Shown one piece after another: positions 45,961-58,244 of a DNA stretch of 64,000 nt. Both the position numbers and the translations under genes were made by a program. Location: assembly GCA_024867545.1 (NCBI GenBank), contig JANFNE010000011.1, forward strand, positions 930,001 to 994,000, read 5' to 3'. The notes under the pieces are model-generated. The model had not been told where the DNA came from, did no database searches, and worked only from the letters and a program-made list of their open reading frames with translations. Each line of letters starts with the position of its first letter. The first letter of the stretch is position 1. The stretch is from Phytopythium helicoides. Lineage: Eukaryota > Oomycota > Peronosporomycetes > Pythiales > Pythiaceae.

Positions 45961-46144
45961 AAGCTCTCCCGCTCTTATTTACGAGCGCAGTCACGGTCTC
46001 GACCTCGACCCCGAAATTGGCTGCAAGAACCACATTTTTACACCGGTTGGAGGTCAGCAACATTATTGATTCAAATCACAACTTTAATGTGATGGTTTGA
46101 AGGCTCACACCAAAGGTGACGAGATTCATTGATATCCCACTAGC

Positions 46145-47917
46145 CTACAGCGCCAAGATGTTTTGCGTGTTGCAGTTGTCGTTAGTGTAGCCCTTGAAGC
46201 ACGTGCACACGCCCGTCTCCGCGGAACACAGTCCACGACCGGAGCATGGTGAGACGTAGTTGTAAATCTTGGTCTTGTCGGGCGGGTGACGGTGTAGACC
46301 ACCGTCGATGCTGCTGCTGCACCATTCAACGCAGCACCGCCGAACGGCTTGTCCAGGTTGACGAACCAGTTCGTACTCTTGTACACTTGCTGCACATTGA
46401 AAAACTGGTTTTCGTAAAAGAGAAGGTCACCCGTTGATGCTGGCGCGGTAGCACCTGTGCCAAATTGCATCTTCGTGTCTCCAACTGCAACATTGGCAGT
46501 AAGCAGCTTGACTCAGAGCTGCAACGGCGAGCCCAGATGATGAGTCGGCAACGAAAATGACCTTATCAACCGACGAGAGAGTGTGAGGAAGAGCGAAGAC
46601 GAGCTTGAGTGTAGTAGCAGTGGTATCCGTTGGCTTCGCGAGCACAATATGAGAGCCGAGCTTGACGAGGACTGGAGCAGTTGTTATGCCAATCGCAGTG
46701 GCAATATTTGCTCCGGTAATGGTGGTAGTCCACGTGACACCACTGTCTGCAGATCCTGCATCAACAATAGCTGTGGTTTGGGTCGTGAACCATTCGTCGT
46801 CCCATCCTTGACTCGTAGTCGTCACAACCATCCCAACTGTAGTCGCAGTTGTCCCACCTGTCGCGGTAATCTTCGCCGACACGAATTCTGGGATTCGCAT
46901 CTTGCCCGGGTTGTCAATGTACTGGCATACGACCGACATGCCAGCATACGGGTCCAAGGCATTCGTGGTATCTCCACCACGTTTGGACTTAAACCCTGGC
47001 AGAATGGTGCCCGCACCAACTTTTTCGCACTTCACATCTCGGTACGTCAGATTGGGGACTGCTTTGATGGCAGCAGCGATGTTAGCAGGGTTTGTCGTTG
47101 CGCCAGTAGTATCGTCTACGAAGCTGATAGGATCCGTGATGTAGGATTCGCCGTAGTAGTCGAATAACCGAAGGCGAAGAGTTCCCGCAGTGACGGCTGC
47201 AGACGCCGTCGTGTCGTAAACGTGAATGATAAAAGTCTCGTAGGTAGGTGTTCCAACAGCGAGGTAGAGCGGATCAACTCCGACCTTGCACGTGCGTCGA
47301 CTGCAGTCTGCTCCTGTGTACCATGGATCACATCTGCATCCATAAGTCGAGTTGGAGTCCCACAAGTCATAGCCAATGGAGCCAGCAGGATTTTCAATGC
47401 CAAACAAAGTGCCAGCTGCCTTCGCTCCGAGCTGGAGGATGCTGTGGCACGTTCCGTGGCCGTTGCACTTGTTGGGGCACGTCGTTCGTGCGCATCCGTT
47501 ACCCTCGTAGCCGTCAAAGCATGTGCAAAGTCCCGAAGCTCGATCACAAATCCCCTTGTTGGCACACTCGAGATAGAAGTGGGCTTCGCTCGCAGCCGCA
47601 GTCGGGTGGAAGTACTCGTACGTGCCGGCCGGAGCCTGCTGCGAGTCCGTGAGCAGCCATCCGTCACTGGAAGGTCCCGTCGACGCGCGGCTCTGGTCCA
47701 TGTTGAGGTCACCACGAGGCGTGTCGACGTGGGCGTAGGAAAACAGGCAGGTTCTCTCGGAGCAGTCGTTGCCCTGGAAGTTCTTGTAGCAGTTGCACAT
47801 GTCCTTGGCCATGCAGTCACCATTGCCGGAGCAGCCATTGGGACATTCCGCCCTCGCCATCCCCACAAGCAGTAGCGCCGCCGAGGCCACGAGCAGCACG
47901 CAGCGGCGTGGCAACAT
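46145..47917 (-). CDS. Secreted or surface protein with EGF-like repeats
   Basis: A signal peptide (LLVASAALLLVG, cut after ARA) precedes EGF-like modules at the N-terminus: CPNGCSGNGDCMAKDMCNC, then CANKGICDRASGLCTC and CPNKCNGHGTC ... CRCDPWYTGADC. A central region of 300 residues rich in Thr, Val and Ala repeats beta-strand-like segments, and the C-terminus has a last EGF-like unit (PCSGRGLCSAETGVCTC) ending NILAL. A cell-surface or wall-associated adhesion role is inferred. Frame corrections are a +1 near 46490 and one missing base near 46180. ATG 47917 is chosen because it begins the signal peptide; the open frame extends further upstream to 48163 without homology. Confidence 0.8.
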
Positions 47918-48434
47918 GGCGGGTTTCCGAATCGCCGAGGAGTTGGAGACAAGAGAAGAAGAGCCGCGGTGCGTCGTTCGCCGGAAATGCGAGTGTGGTG
48001 AGCACGTTGAGGCGGCGGAGAAGCCAAAGATCCTTCGAGCAAGGGGCCGCGACGGGTCGAGGGAGCCGCGACTCGTCAGGAGAACCGTTTCTCGACGAAA
48101 CACCCGCCGCACCTCGGCAGTTTTGTGGTCTTGATGGCTCAAGTTGATGAGAATCACCACCAAGTTTAGATGTGTGGTTTTAGTGCTGCTGCTGGAGGTT
48201 GGTGTGAAATCTCCGGCCGCGTATTGATAGCCACGTGAGTCCAGGGCTGTCGGGACGCTGTGATTGACGACTCGTATCGGCAGCTTTGTTGATTTGAAGT
48301 CGGAAATGGCTCATGTTCAGAGCAACGGAGCAGGGCATGGTCCTCCTCGCAATGGAAGGCGACTCATTCAGGTAGAATATTTTTTTGTTAGACATGAAGC
48401 CTTCGTCCACATCACATTTTTGCATGACTTGTAG
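47918..48434. promoter_or_regulatory. Divergent promoter region, 517 bp
   Basis: Between the EGF-like gene (-) and the hypothetical gene (+). Frames continue upstream of the EGF ATG on the - strand but carry no signal peptide or domain. No clear motif was seen. Confidence 0.4.
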
Positions 48435-49959
48435 ATGCTGTTCCGCGCCAATCAAGATGAAGAAGCTCGAGACTCCCGATGGGAAGACCACAGAGTAACA
48501 GGAGACCCACCTCATGGCCAGTCATCATCACATCCTTCACAAAGTCGATCAGGGAGACCAGAAGGACTAGCACCGATCGACAGTGCAGCGACTATCCGAC
48601 CGCCGAATGGCAAGTTCAGCGCCATCAAACGAAAACTGTTCCCGTCGATGCAGCGACGAGCTCCACTGCGGGTTCCAGCTCTACTTCCTCTGAGTCCAAT
48701 AGATACTTCGACAGCCTTCTCTCCTACACAGTCTGAATCAAAGCAACCAGAACGCGAAGCCGGTGGAATAGAGAGCAGTAATGATGCAGTTTTAGGATTT
48801 GGACAGCCAGATATCGAGGACAACAATACTCCTGTCGATCAATTTGCAGAGTGGAGCGATATCGATACATCACGAAAGTTAAACCAGCAGACGGAAGACT
48901 CGATGAGGTGCGAGCCTGCAGTTGCTGCACGACCAGATTACGAGAGTGATGACGAAGACCGAGATCTGGAGCTTGCTGTCGAGGTTGTTGACTTTGAGAG
49001 CTCAAACGCGGAAGAAACACTCATAGAGGTACGAACTGGTGCAATATCGAATACGTCCGCATAGGTAACATGTCACATCACACTCTCAGATGACACGGGC
49101 AATTGAGCAAATCCACGAATGGAAGCGACAACATGAGCATCGCGCACAGCTGCTGAGGGATCAAATGGTAATTCCCAGTATCCGTACAGTCTGGCTGGTC
49201 TTGTCATCATTCCAACGTAGCTGATGCTTTCTCACAGGAGCAAGAAGCTACGAAAGTCACCGCTAGGTTGAGTGCTGATGCCGAAGACGATGAAGATGAC
49301 ATCGAGAAAGCAGTAGCCTCGTTTCGAGACGAGCGAAAGGTGAATCTGCGTTGTTTCGGATCTGGAGGTATAATAAAACACTGAACCCATTCCTTTCGTA
49401 TGAATCCCAGAGACTACAGTATACATCCAACCAGGACTGCAACGAAGAATTTACTCAGAAGGTAATGAGCGCGCTTCCCGACAGCAAATTGCTCCTGCTG
49501 ACGCGTATAAATGGTTGCGTAGCCTATAACACCTTTGTGTCCGGCGCTTGGTGAAGCAGAAGAGACTCGGATAGCTGCGGCGCTTCACATTGACGAAGTA
49601 TGTACAGAAGGCATCGCCGTTGCTCGACTCCGGGATGAACTATTTCAGCTTGAAGTTCGCGAAAGGAATGCTGCGATGCAAGCAATTCTTTTACAAGATC
49701 TACAAGGGGCAGACGCAGCACTTGGTAAGCTCTCTCGAGTGTTGTACCCCTGTCTTGATCGTTTCGATCTAACGGCAATACGCATTGCAGATCTCAAGAT
49801 TGTCGATGTCGAGGTTAGTACATGTTTGACAAATCACAGCATTGTAAGCTCTGGCTAATTGTGGCTTCACAGGCTTTCACTAGTGCCCTTGACTCGGTTT
49901 TAGCCCAATTTGATGTGCCATCGTCAATCCATCCCGATTCCTCATCACTAGATTGCTAG
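48435..49959 (+). CDS. Hypothetical coiled-coil protein
   Basis: Six exons (48435-49028, 49090-49167, 49238-49339, 49411-49461, 49523-49813, 49873-49959) join exactly in frame across five GT-AG introns and give 400 residues. The first 200 residues are disordered and acidic toward the end (YESDDEDRDLELAVEVVDFE). The rest is helical, with a coil at MTRAIEQIHEWKRQHEHRAQ and a C-terminal helical bundle (VARLRDELFQLEVRERNAAM). I do not recognise the family. All exon lengths after the first are multiples of three, so each could be skipped without a frameshift. The start codon is the first in a frame that stays open; another ATG nearby is in a frame with a stop. Confidence 0.7.
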
Positions 49960-50111
49960 TCGCCAATCTAATACTTTGAAGTAGCTTGAACAAAGCTTTG
50001 GTCGCTGGATTCGCTAAAGAGCTTCAATGTTAATCAATTCGGGTTTTGGAACACGTCACGAGTGACAGCTATCTCCAATGAGTTCCCAACACTTGCACTA
50101 ATCGAAAGAAA

Positions 50112-51329
50112 TCAGTACGGAATCGGCACCTGAACGCATTGCTCGGTTCCCGGATATTCAGGAAGCTCTAGCTGGAACTCTTCGGCCAGAATCCTGTCGA
50201 AGCACACTGAAGTGTCAGCTTGAAAACTCATCTGAGAAGTATTATCATCTTCTGCATCCGTACTTTGGTACGAACCGCCCACCGACGAAGTGGATTTTGT
50301 CGGGGCCAGTAAAATGCTTTGCGCAGAGCTTGGGAGCCGTGAGCGAGATCAGCATCTTTGGGGTCTAACCCAACGCCTTGCTCGTTTCCATTCTCGACAT
50401 GCCATCCCGACGGAATGTCGATCGAGATGATCGGCGTCTTGCATATGCGTAGCGTCTCAATAACCGTATCGAACGGCGGGCGGATGCCTCCAGAGAAGCT
50501 GAAGCCAAAGATCCCGTCCAAGATCAGGTCATACTGCCGCATCGAGCCGCAGGTCTAGTTGAAGGGTAATGCACACTTAGGCTTTACGACCCATCTGTTC
50601 CCATCTAGTAAAGGCAGGCTTACGCGTCCTCGAGCTGCTCGACGAATGGAATCTGAAGGCGTTCACACTGCGTCACCAAGCCCTACAAAGCCGTATGGAG
50701 CTCGTGAGCGAATGAAGGGGTCGCATTGTCGGTAATAAGGCAGTGGAATGCACCTGAAAAAGCGGCTTGGAGCTGCGTTTCGGGTACAGGATGCTTGGCG
50801 AGTAGCCAAAGTGCTGTGTCGGCATTTCAAGTCGTTAGTCGCCAGCACAGCCCCCACTTCAATCCTACCGCAGCACACACCACCAAGTGCCGAGCCGCCA
50901 CCAGCGCATCACCGCTGGTTCGTCCAGCAACGACCACTACAGTCAGCACTCGCAGCTCAAAACTCTCAAGCTATCGACAATGGGTCGCACCCGTTGTTGC
51001 CTGGACCTGCGACCACGAGCACGCGCTTGTAGCTCTCGCCCGCCGACGCGAGCAGCTGGTTGCTGGGGAACGCCTTGCCCACCGCGCAGGCCACGCTGAG
51101 CCCCGCGAGCTCCATGAGCTGGTCGATCGAGAACCCAAAGGCACTCGACATGAGCCGCTCATCGAACAGCTGCGCCTCCCGCTGCCCCAAGAACTTCGAT
51201 CGCGCCGAAAACCACATCAGTCGACAGCAAAAGACGTCAGCAAAGCCGTGAGCGCGGCTAGAACGGCCCAAACCCCCGCTGAAGGCCGCCAGAGGCGCCG
51301 CCACCTACGCGCGTCATGCTCGTGGCCAT
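50112..51329 (-). CDS. NAXE: NAD(P)HX epimerase
   Basis: Repairs hydrated NAD(P)H by interconverting the R and S forms for the dehydratase NAXD. The Rossmann-like YjeF N-terminal domain shows [35 protein letters not shown] (joined across an intron), [35 protein letters not shown] and [16 protein letters not shown], ending [13 protein letters not shown]. At least five GT-AG introns are needed; one extra base near 50350 is implied ([12 protein letters not shown]). The first exon has an Arg/Ser/Phe-rich stretch compatible with a mitochondrial leader, but the exact start (ATG 51329 or a later one) is uncertain because the frame between 51329 and 51260 is interrupted by a TAG. It diverges from proteasome alpha-1 across 198 bp. 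Confidence 0.88.
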
Positions 51330-51527
51330 TTCCTGCCTGTCTCGATGCTTCAACGCAAATCCGAAAGTGGCTCGAAGGTGGAGCGCGACGTACCCCTCCA
51401 TAGGCACAATGTACCACTTTATTAGCACTGCTCGGCGCGATATCTTTCTCCCCCCTTCAAAGCTCAAAGCTAGGAAGGCTCGACGCTCGGAAGGCGGCTG
51501 GAGACTCGGGCGGTGGAGGCAGGCGCC

Positions 51528-52592
51528 ATGTTCCGCAACCAGTACGACACGGACGTGACGGTGTGGAGCCCGCAGGGCCACCTGCACCAGATCGACTACG
51601 CCATGGAGGCCGTCAAGCAGGGCAGCGCGTGCCTGGGACTCTCGTCGGGCAAGCTGGCCGTGCTGTGCGGCATCAAGCGCCAGAACGTGGACCTGGCCGA
51701 GCCGCAGAAGAAGATCTTCAAGATCGACGAGCACCTGGGCATGGCCATCTCGGGGCTCACGGCTGACGCGCGCACGCTCGCGCGCTTCATGCGCACCGAG
51801 AGCCTCAACCACAAGTTCGTCTACGGCAGCCAGATCACGGTCGGACGCCTTGTCTCGGACGTGGCCGACAGTGCGTTGCGAGCTCTTGCTGAACGGGATC
51901 TTCATGCGGGTTGTTCTTGCTGACCGCGGTGTGGTTGTGGCTGCCGCAGAGAAGCAGGAGTGCACGCAGTCGTACATCCGCCGCCCGTACGGCGTTGGAC
52001 TGCTGGTCGCTGGTGTTGACGTACGAACTTCTTGGCGTGGTGTCGGCTCAACAATGGAGGATGCGGTGCTAATGGCGCGGTGTTTGCTATCGGATCTTGC
52101 AGAAGAAGGGCGTGCATGTGTACCAGACGTGCCCGTCGGGCAACTACTACGAGTACCGGGGTATCGCCATCGGCGCTCGCTCGCAGTCGGCGCGCACGTA
52201 CCTGGAGAAGCACTTTGAGTCCTTCCCCAACCGTAAGTGGCCAGCTCTCGTAACCTCTCGGACATGGTATATAATTCTGACACTCGAGTGTGCGATCTAC
52301 AGTTGGCAAGGACGAGCTGATCCAGCACGCACTGCAGGGCATCCGCGGCTGCCTGCAGGGCGACCAGGAGCTGACGGCGAAGACCATCACGGTCGCCATC
52401 GTCGGCGTTAACCAGCCGTTCAAGATCATTGAGGGCGACGAGCTCCAGCCTTACGTACGTCTACAATTCCAGCGCGATCTTTGAAATCTTTGTCTCTCGA
52501 TCTAACCTTCTTTGGGCTATTCTGTGCAGATTGACGCTGTTGAGGTGTCGGACGTCAAGGACGAGGACGGCGACACCAAGATGGAGGAGTAG
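51528..52592 (+). CDS. PSMA1: Proteasome subunit alpha type-1
   Basis: Alpha-ring subunit of the 20S proteasome. Five exons (51528-51870, 51950-52020, 52103-52232, 52303-52454, 52530-52592) give 252 residues with no frame error. The N-terminus [28 protein letters not shown] has the alpha-subunit signature with the YD(x)VTVWSPQG form typical of alpha-1. [29 protein letters not shown] and an acidic C-tail ([11 protein letters not shown]) follow. There is no catalytic threonine, as expected for an alpha subunit. The four introns are 68-82 nt. It shares a divergent promoter with NAXE, which would let two unrelated housekeeping genes be controlled together. Confidence 0.95.
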
Positions 52593-52934
52593 ACCCGTCA
52601 AGTGCTTAATGCAGTATGACCGCAAGTGGGAAATTTTTCCTCAACTTCCAAGGGGGCTGGTGGTGAACAGTCTGGAGTAACCCCGTTAATGCAACCAGCC
52701 TGTCGGGCGGATCCAGTAGTACCGACGGCGCTTACAGTTTGCTCTATTGCTCTCCCGATTGCTGTCATTGCTGCACATGGATCCTATTCCAGGCGCTGTG
52801 AAACACATGCGACACCTTTTATTATATTAGTCGATGCTGCGAGAATAGCCATGTGTCGGCTGCCGCTAATCATCGTCCCGCATGTTGTGGCACTCTCAAA
52901 CACGAACGCAACGCAGCAGCTCGCCGACGCACCG

Positions 52935-53712
52935 ATGGAAGCCAAGGACGAGAGATTCTACACGCCAAGGAGCTCTGCGCAGAGAGGCGTGTCCAGCACG
53001 GGGTCGGAGGACGAACGCTTCGTATCGCCCCGCGAGTCAGCTCGTTCCGTCTCTTCAGACGACAACGAGTATGCAACGCCTCGCGAGAGTGCAAGCTCCA
53101 CCGCCGATATGGTTTCGCACTCGACAGCTGCAATAGGAAAATTGAGACTTGCCGAGTCAAAGCGCGATGACTTCGGAAAGCTCGAGCACAAATCCCAAGA
53201 CAAATACGCGAGTCCTTCAAGCAGTCGCTACGCTCCACCAGAGACAGTGAGAGGTGCCCAGCTCGTCGCACCACCAGCGCCTGACAATGACATTTTCTCG
53301 GCGGCTCGGCACAACCGCATCGACTCGGTGACGTACATGCTGGACCAGGGCATGTCGGTGAACTCGCGGGACGAGCAAGGCAACACGATCCTGCTCATCG
53401 CGTGCCAGAACGGGCTCAAGCGCATGGCCAAGCTCGCTCTGCGTCGTGGCGCCGACATTGACGCCCAGAACGTGCGTGTAGCGATCCTTTCCCATTTTTG
53501 TTGGTCTTTGCTGGAAAAAGCTCACCTCCATGTTTTTGCTGCACATCAACCAGTTCCGCGGCAACACCGCACTGCACTTTTGCTTCGCATACGGCTACGG
53601 CGACTCCTTGGGCGAGTACTTGATCTCCAAAGGTGCCGACTCGAGCATCACGAACCGCGACGGCGGCACCTGCTTCGACGGCCTCGGCACGCTGCTGTCC
53701 GCCCGCAAGTAA
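52935..53712 (+). CDS. Ankyrin-repeat protein with repeated N-terminal motif
   Basis: A 231-residue protein from two exons (52935-53471, 53554-53712) joined in frame across an 82-nt GT-AG intron. The first half is disordered with three near-copies of D-E-R-F-x-x-P-R-E-S-A (DERFYTPRSSA, DERFVSPRESA, DNEYATPRESA). The C-terminal half has ankyrin repeats: DIFSAARHNRIDSVTYMLDQG, GNTILLIACQNGLKRMAKLA, GNTALHFCFAYGYGDSLGEY and GADSSITNRDGGT. The intron falls between ankyrin repeats. ATG 52935 is chosen over an upstream in-frame ATG (52626) because the intervening 103 residues lack any repeat or domain. Partner and function are unknown. Confidence 0.75.
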
Positions 53713-53838
53713 ATACAAAAAAAAACGAAGTCGAACTTGACCACGTTGAAGTCTTTATCGCGAGGTGCCTCTGTTTATGCCATTTTTGGCCTTCCGGCAT
53801 TTGACAACCTGAGCAGGAGAAAGTCGCCGACGACGGCC

Positions 53839-55912
53839 ATGGTCTGCGAGCGCGTGGCGTTCGAGGGCGCGCGTGTGGCCCCCGCGTCTCCCCAGCGGCC
53901 CCCGCAGCAGCCGCGGGACGCGCGGGATGAGCCGGGCGAGGACAGCGACGACACGGACCTGGAGGAGGGTGAGGATCCGCGCGGCGAGCGCAGGAAGGCG
54001 GCGACTGACGCCGCGGACGCAGAGATGATGCGCGTGGACCCGGCGGCGCTCGAGTGGCGGCGCCAGCTGCATGACGGAGACCCCGTGGACGCGCAGAACG
54101 TGTTCGGCAACTGGTGTCCGGCGCTGGCGCTGCGGGTGCGTCGATGGGTGTAGCAGGGCGGACGAGGAGGCTGCGGGGGCTGATGGGGCGGTGGGCTGCA
54201 GGTGCTGGACGGAGAGGCGCGCGTGCAGTATCTCAACATGAACGACACGTGGACGCGGTGGCTGCCGCTGGACTCGGGGCAGCTCGCTCCGCCTGCCACC
54301 AAGGTGGGTGCTGCTCGACCCCATCAAGCGCTGGGTGCGACACTGAGGCGTGGACTTGAACTCGCAGACGCGCAATGATGGAGGCGTCCCGCTGAGACTC
54401 GCGCAGCAAGTCGAAGTGCGGCGTCACGATGGAGTGGCGTGGAAGGAGGCGCTTGTGGTGCGATCGCGGCCGACGGACGTGCTGGTGCGCTATGCTGGGC
54501 GGCAGCAACAGTTCGACGAGTGGCTGCCGCTCACGCCCAACACGGTGGCACCGGCGGGCGAGCACCTGACTGTGCTTCGAGGCCACGTTCGGCAGCAGCT
54601 CCCGCTCCCGCCAAACGAGTCTTCACTGATCCGGCGACGACTCATTCAGGAGCAGAACCCGAGGTTTGAACACTACCGACAAGCACTGATGACGAGTGAG
54701 GGTCTGCAGATCCACGCCGTCGAAGGTGATGGCAATTGCATGTTCCGTGCTGTGAGCCATCAGGTGTATGGAGACGACGCACACCACGCACTCGTGCGAG
54801 AGCGCTGTATGGACTACATGGAGAGCGAGAAGGAGTACTTTGAGCCGTATGTGGTTGGTGACATGGCTGCGTTCGAGCGCTACCTGGCACGCAAGCGGCG
54901 ACTTGGCGTATGGGGTGACGACCCAGAGATCCAAGCGCTCTGTGAGCTCTATGATCGCCCAGCAGAGGTCTATGCCTATGATCCTACCACGGGCTACCGG
55001 AAGCTCCGCACCTTCCACGAGAACAGCGCAGTGCTCGCACGGAACCGACCTCCGATTCGGTGGGTTGACTTTATATTGCTGCAGGAGCCGCAGTTATCTA
55101 ACAAGTCAATGGCAGGCTAAGCTACTACGGAGGAGGCCACTATGACTCGCTTGTGGGGGCTGATCACGCAGACAACTTGATCCGAGAGTCTCCTGGGGAA
55201 TGGGAGCGGCGCCATATCGGCATCTCTCGCCAAATCAACACTCGCGAGCCAGCGGACGAAGACATGGAGATTGTGCACGCTCGAGAGCAGTCAGACCGGG
55301 AGCGTACCGAGGTTGAGCAGATTGAGCACGCTATCATGGTACGGTTTTGAGTTCGTCGGAGCTATCGTGATTTCGTTCATGGACACTGATGTCATCGTGA
55401 CGTTTGCTCGACTGCAGCTATCGCGCAATGAGTTTGACGCCATGAACACCAACCTGGAAGAAACATTGGAGCGTGCTTTAGCCGAAAGTTCGAACGAGTC
55501 TGCAGCAGTGGCAGCAAGCCACTCCCAGCGGGAGATCGAGGAGGCGACGCGGCAGAGCGAGATGGCAGCGATTCAAGCCGAGCTTATCGCCAAAGCCAAG
55601 GAGGCGTCGGAGGAGGAGCTGATGCGTGCTGCAATCCAGGCGTCGCTCTCAGCAGCAGCTCCTCCATCCCAGGACTTTGATGCCGATGTGAACGCTGCAA
55701 TCCAGGCTTCGCTTCGAGAGACTGGTGCGGATGACTACGATGAGCAGATCCGGTTGGCAATGGAGTTGTCCGCTCAGGAGCACGGCTTTGGAAGCGAAGA
55801 AGGGCACTTTTTGGACGCGCACATGGCAAGTGCAACAGCAGGAGATGCTGCCAACGCAGATGAGCTTGACGAGCTGCAGCGAGCAATTCAGGCTTCGCTA
55901 CAGCACCCGTAG
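53839..55912 (+). CDS. OTU-family deubiquitinase (OTUD5-like) with Tudor-like and UIM motifs
   Basis: A 602-residue protein from five exons (53839-54135, 54202-54303, 54368-55059, 55116-55338, 55418-55912), no frame error. After an acidic N-terminus, two Tudor/chromo-barrel-like segments are seen: ARVQYLNMNDTWTRWLPL and VEVRRHDGVAWKEALVV ... FDEWLPL. The OTU domain follows with catalytic DGNCMFRAVSHQVYG (Asp and Cys), YNRPVEVY-like YDRPAEVYAYD and the histidine in YYGGGHYDSLV. The helical insert (MDYMESEKEYFEPYV) matches OTUD5. The C-terminus is coiled and carries at least four UIM-like motifs with the A-x-x-x-S core (RAAIQASL, NAAIQASL, RLAMELS, RAIQASL). It should cut ubiquitin chains, with the UIMs choosing substrate and the Tudor-like parts possibly reading methylated protein. 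Confidence 0.88.
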
Positions 55913-56097
55913 TCATCTCGCGGTCGAATGCTTGCGTTTCACTGATAGAATCCACAGGTTTTGATTCATTCTACTTGATCTTGACCTCGTGCAAATGCGC
56001 TATCTACCTACTTACCAAGCACTGACCAGAGCTGGTCAATCCACTCCATCACCAACATCTTCACTTGCCCAACCGCACTTGGCTTATATGCTGTCTG

Positions 56098-58213
56098 TCA
56101 CAGATGCTGCTGCACGTACTCGGCAATGCGTTGCTCCATGTAGATGCGGTCCTCTAGGTGCCGAGGTGAGTGGCGCTCGCCTGGGAAGAGCAGCAGGTCG
56201 TAGTGCTTGCGCGCACGGATCAGCGCGTTGATGAGCCGCGCCGTGTGGCGGAAGTGCACATTCTCGTCAATCAAACCGTGAATCAGCATCAGCTTTTGCG
56301 TCTCCCGCATGTTGGGCACAGCCTCCATGACTGACGCCTCGCGGTAGCCCTCCGGGTTGAGCTGCGGCGTCGACATGTATCGCTCCGTGTAGCACGTGTC
56401 GTACCCGTCCCAGCTTGTGACGGGGGCACCGGCAATCGCGAGCTTGAACGTCTCGGGGGCCTTGAGCAGGCAAATGGCCGACAAGTAACCACCGTAGCTC
56501 CATCCATAAATGCCGACACGATCAGGGATTGTAATGCCCTCCTTGACAAGGAGCTGCACGGCATCCTGCTGGTCGCGTACCTCAACCGTACCCATGCAGT
56601 GCTTAATGGCTCCCTCGAACTTGGAGCCGCGGCGGAACGAGCCGCGGTTGTCCACTTTGAGCACAGCATAGCCCATGTCGCGGAACCGCTGAGCACGCAT
56701 ATCGGCCGTCAACGCCCACGACTTGGAAACCCGCTGCACGTGCGGCCCACCGTACACACTCACAAGTGTTGGGTACGGCCCAGGACCATACACGTGCGCA
56801 TCAGGGAGGTAAACCTGCGCCATAGAGCGTTGCCTCGCCGTCTCGGGTGGGCAGCTCAAGCATTCGCGGCGGGGGCAGCTTGTGCTTACTGTTAAGCGTC
56901 TTGACGCGCACTTCAATGTCGTCATGCAGCGCAAATGACGACTTCTGAATTGAGCTCCACAGCGCCGTGGGGGTCTCGCTTTCAGCATTAAGTGCACTTG
57001 TGATATCACCTGGGGAAGGAACTGCGCTCACGACAGCTACGGGCGGTGTCGTCGGGTTGCTGTACACGTCGACAAACTGCCGACAACTGCTGTCCATGAC
57101 GATCGAGTGCATGCCTTCTGCCTGCGTGAGTCGGACGATGGGCTTCTTATCGAGCACGGCAGATGAGAGCGTCGTGACATACAGGTGGCGCTCCAGGGGC
57201 GAGTCCTTGGTTCCGCTGAAATACAGAGCATCATGCGTCACATCGACTCCTTCGATCGATTCCACACACCACTCTCCGCTCGTTAGCGCTCCAATCAGAG
57301 TTGTGACGCCATCTTCACCCTCATTCTTGCTCGGCACATACTCATACAGGTACAGGTGCATGAATCCCGAGCGCTCCGAGCCCCAAATGAACCGGAATCC
57401 GTTGTGGTTGGAAGAGGGCGACGAGTGTCCGCGCTCAATGCTTCGGTACAGGTAGTGCGCATTGATCCAGACCGGGTGCAGTCTCTTGCAGCAGCGTCGT
57501 AACGCGGCCCGACTTGGGGCAACAGCGCAGAAGCGCAGCATGCGTCTGCAGGCGGTTCAGCGACTGCACGCCAAGAGTCTGGTCCGGCAGCCAGTGCACG
57601 CGGCTGACGTAGAAGTCCGGTTCCAGCGCGGTCTCGAGGCCCATCCACACCACCGACGGCGGCGCTTCCACAAGATTTTGCGCCGTGTCGTCCAGCACGC
57701 GAACAACTCCCAGGCGCCGCGTGGGGTTGGCGCCACCGGCAAACGGGTAGCGGTGGTCCTCCTGTGTCGTGGGCTCATCGGTGCCCGAGTGCATGATGCG
57801 GAACTCAGCGATGTGGCGCTCGTCGATCTGCTCGAAGGCGAGGCTGGCGCTGTCGGGTGACCACCAGAATCCTCGGAAGCGGCTGAGCTCCTCCTGCGTG
57901 AGGAAACACGCGAGTCCATTCGACATGCCGTCGACGCCGCGCGCGCCCGAGGTGATCTGCACGGCTCGGTGGCCGGGGCGGCTGGCAACCACGTAGAGCT
58001 CCTTGTCCTGCACGAAGGCGACCCACTTCCCGTCCGGCGAGAACTGCGGGTCGATGGCGCCGCCCGCCGCGCCCGTGCTGCGCTTGTCGAACAGCAGCTG
58101 CAGCGGCGCGCCAGGCGCCTCCTGCACGTACAGGTCGCCCTGGATGGGGTACAGCAGGCGGCGCGCGGCGGGGCTCCAGGCGTACGAGGTGATGCCTACG
58201 CCCATCTGGCGCT

Positions 58214-58244
<31 letters not shown>

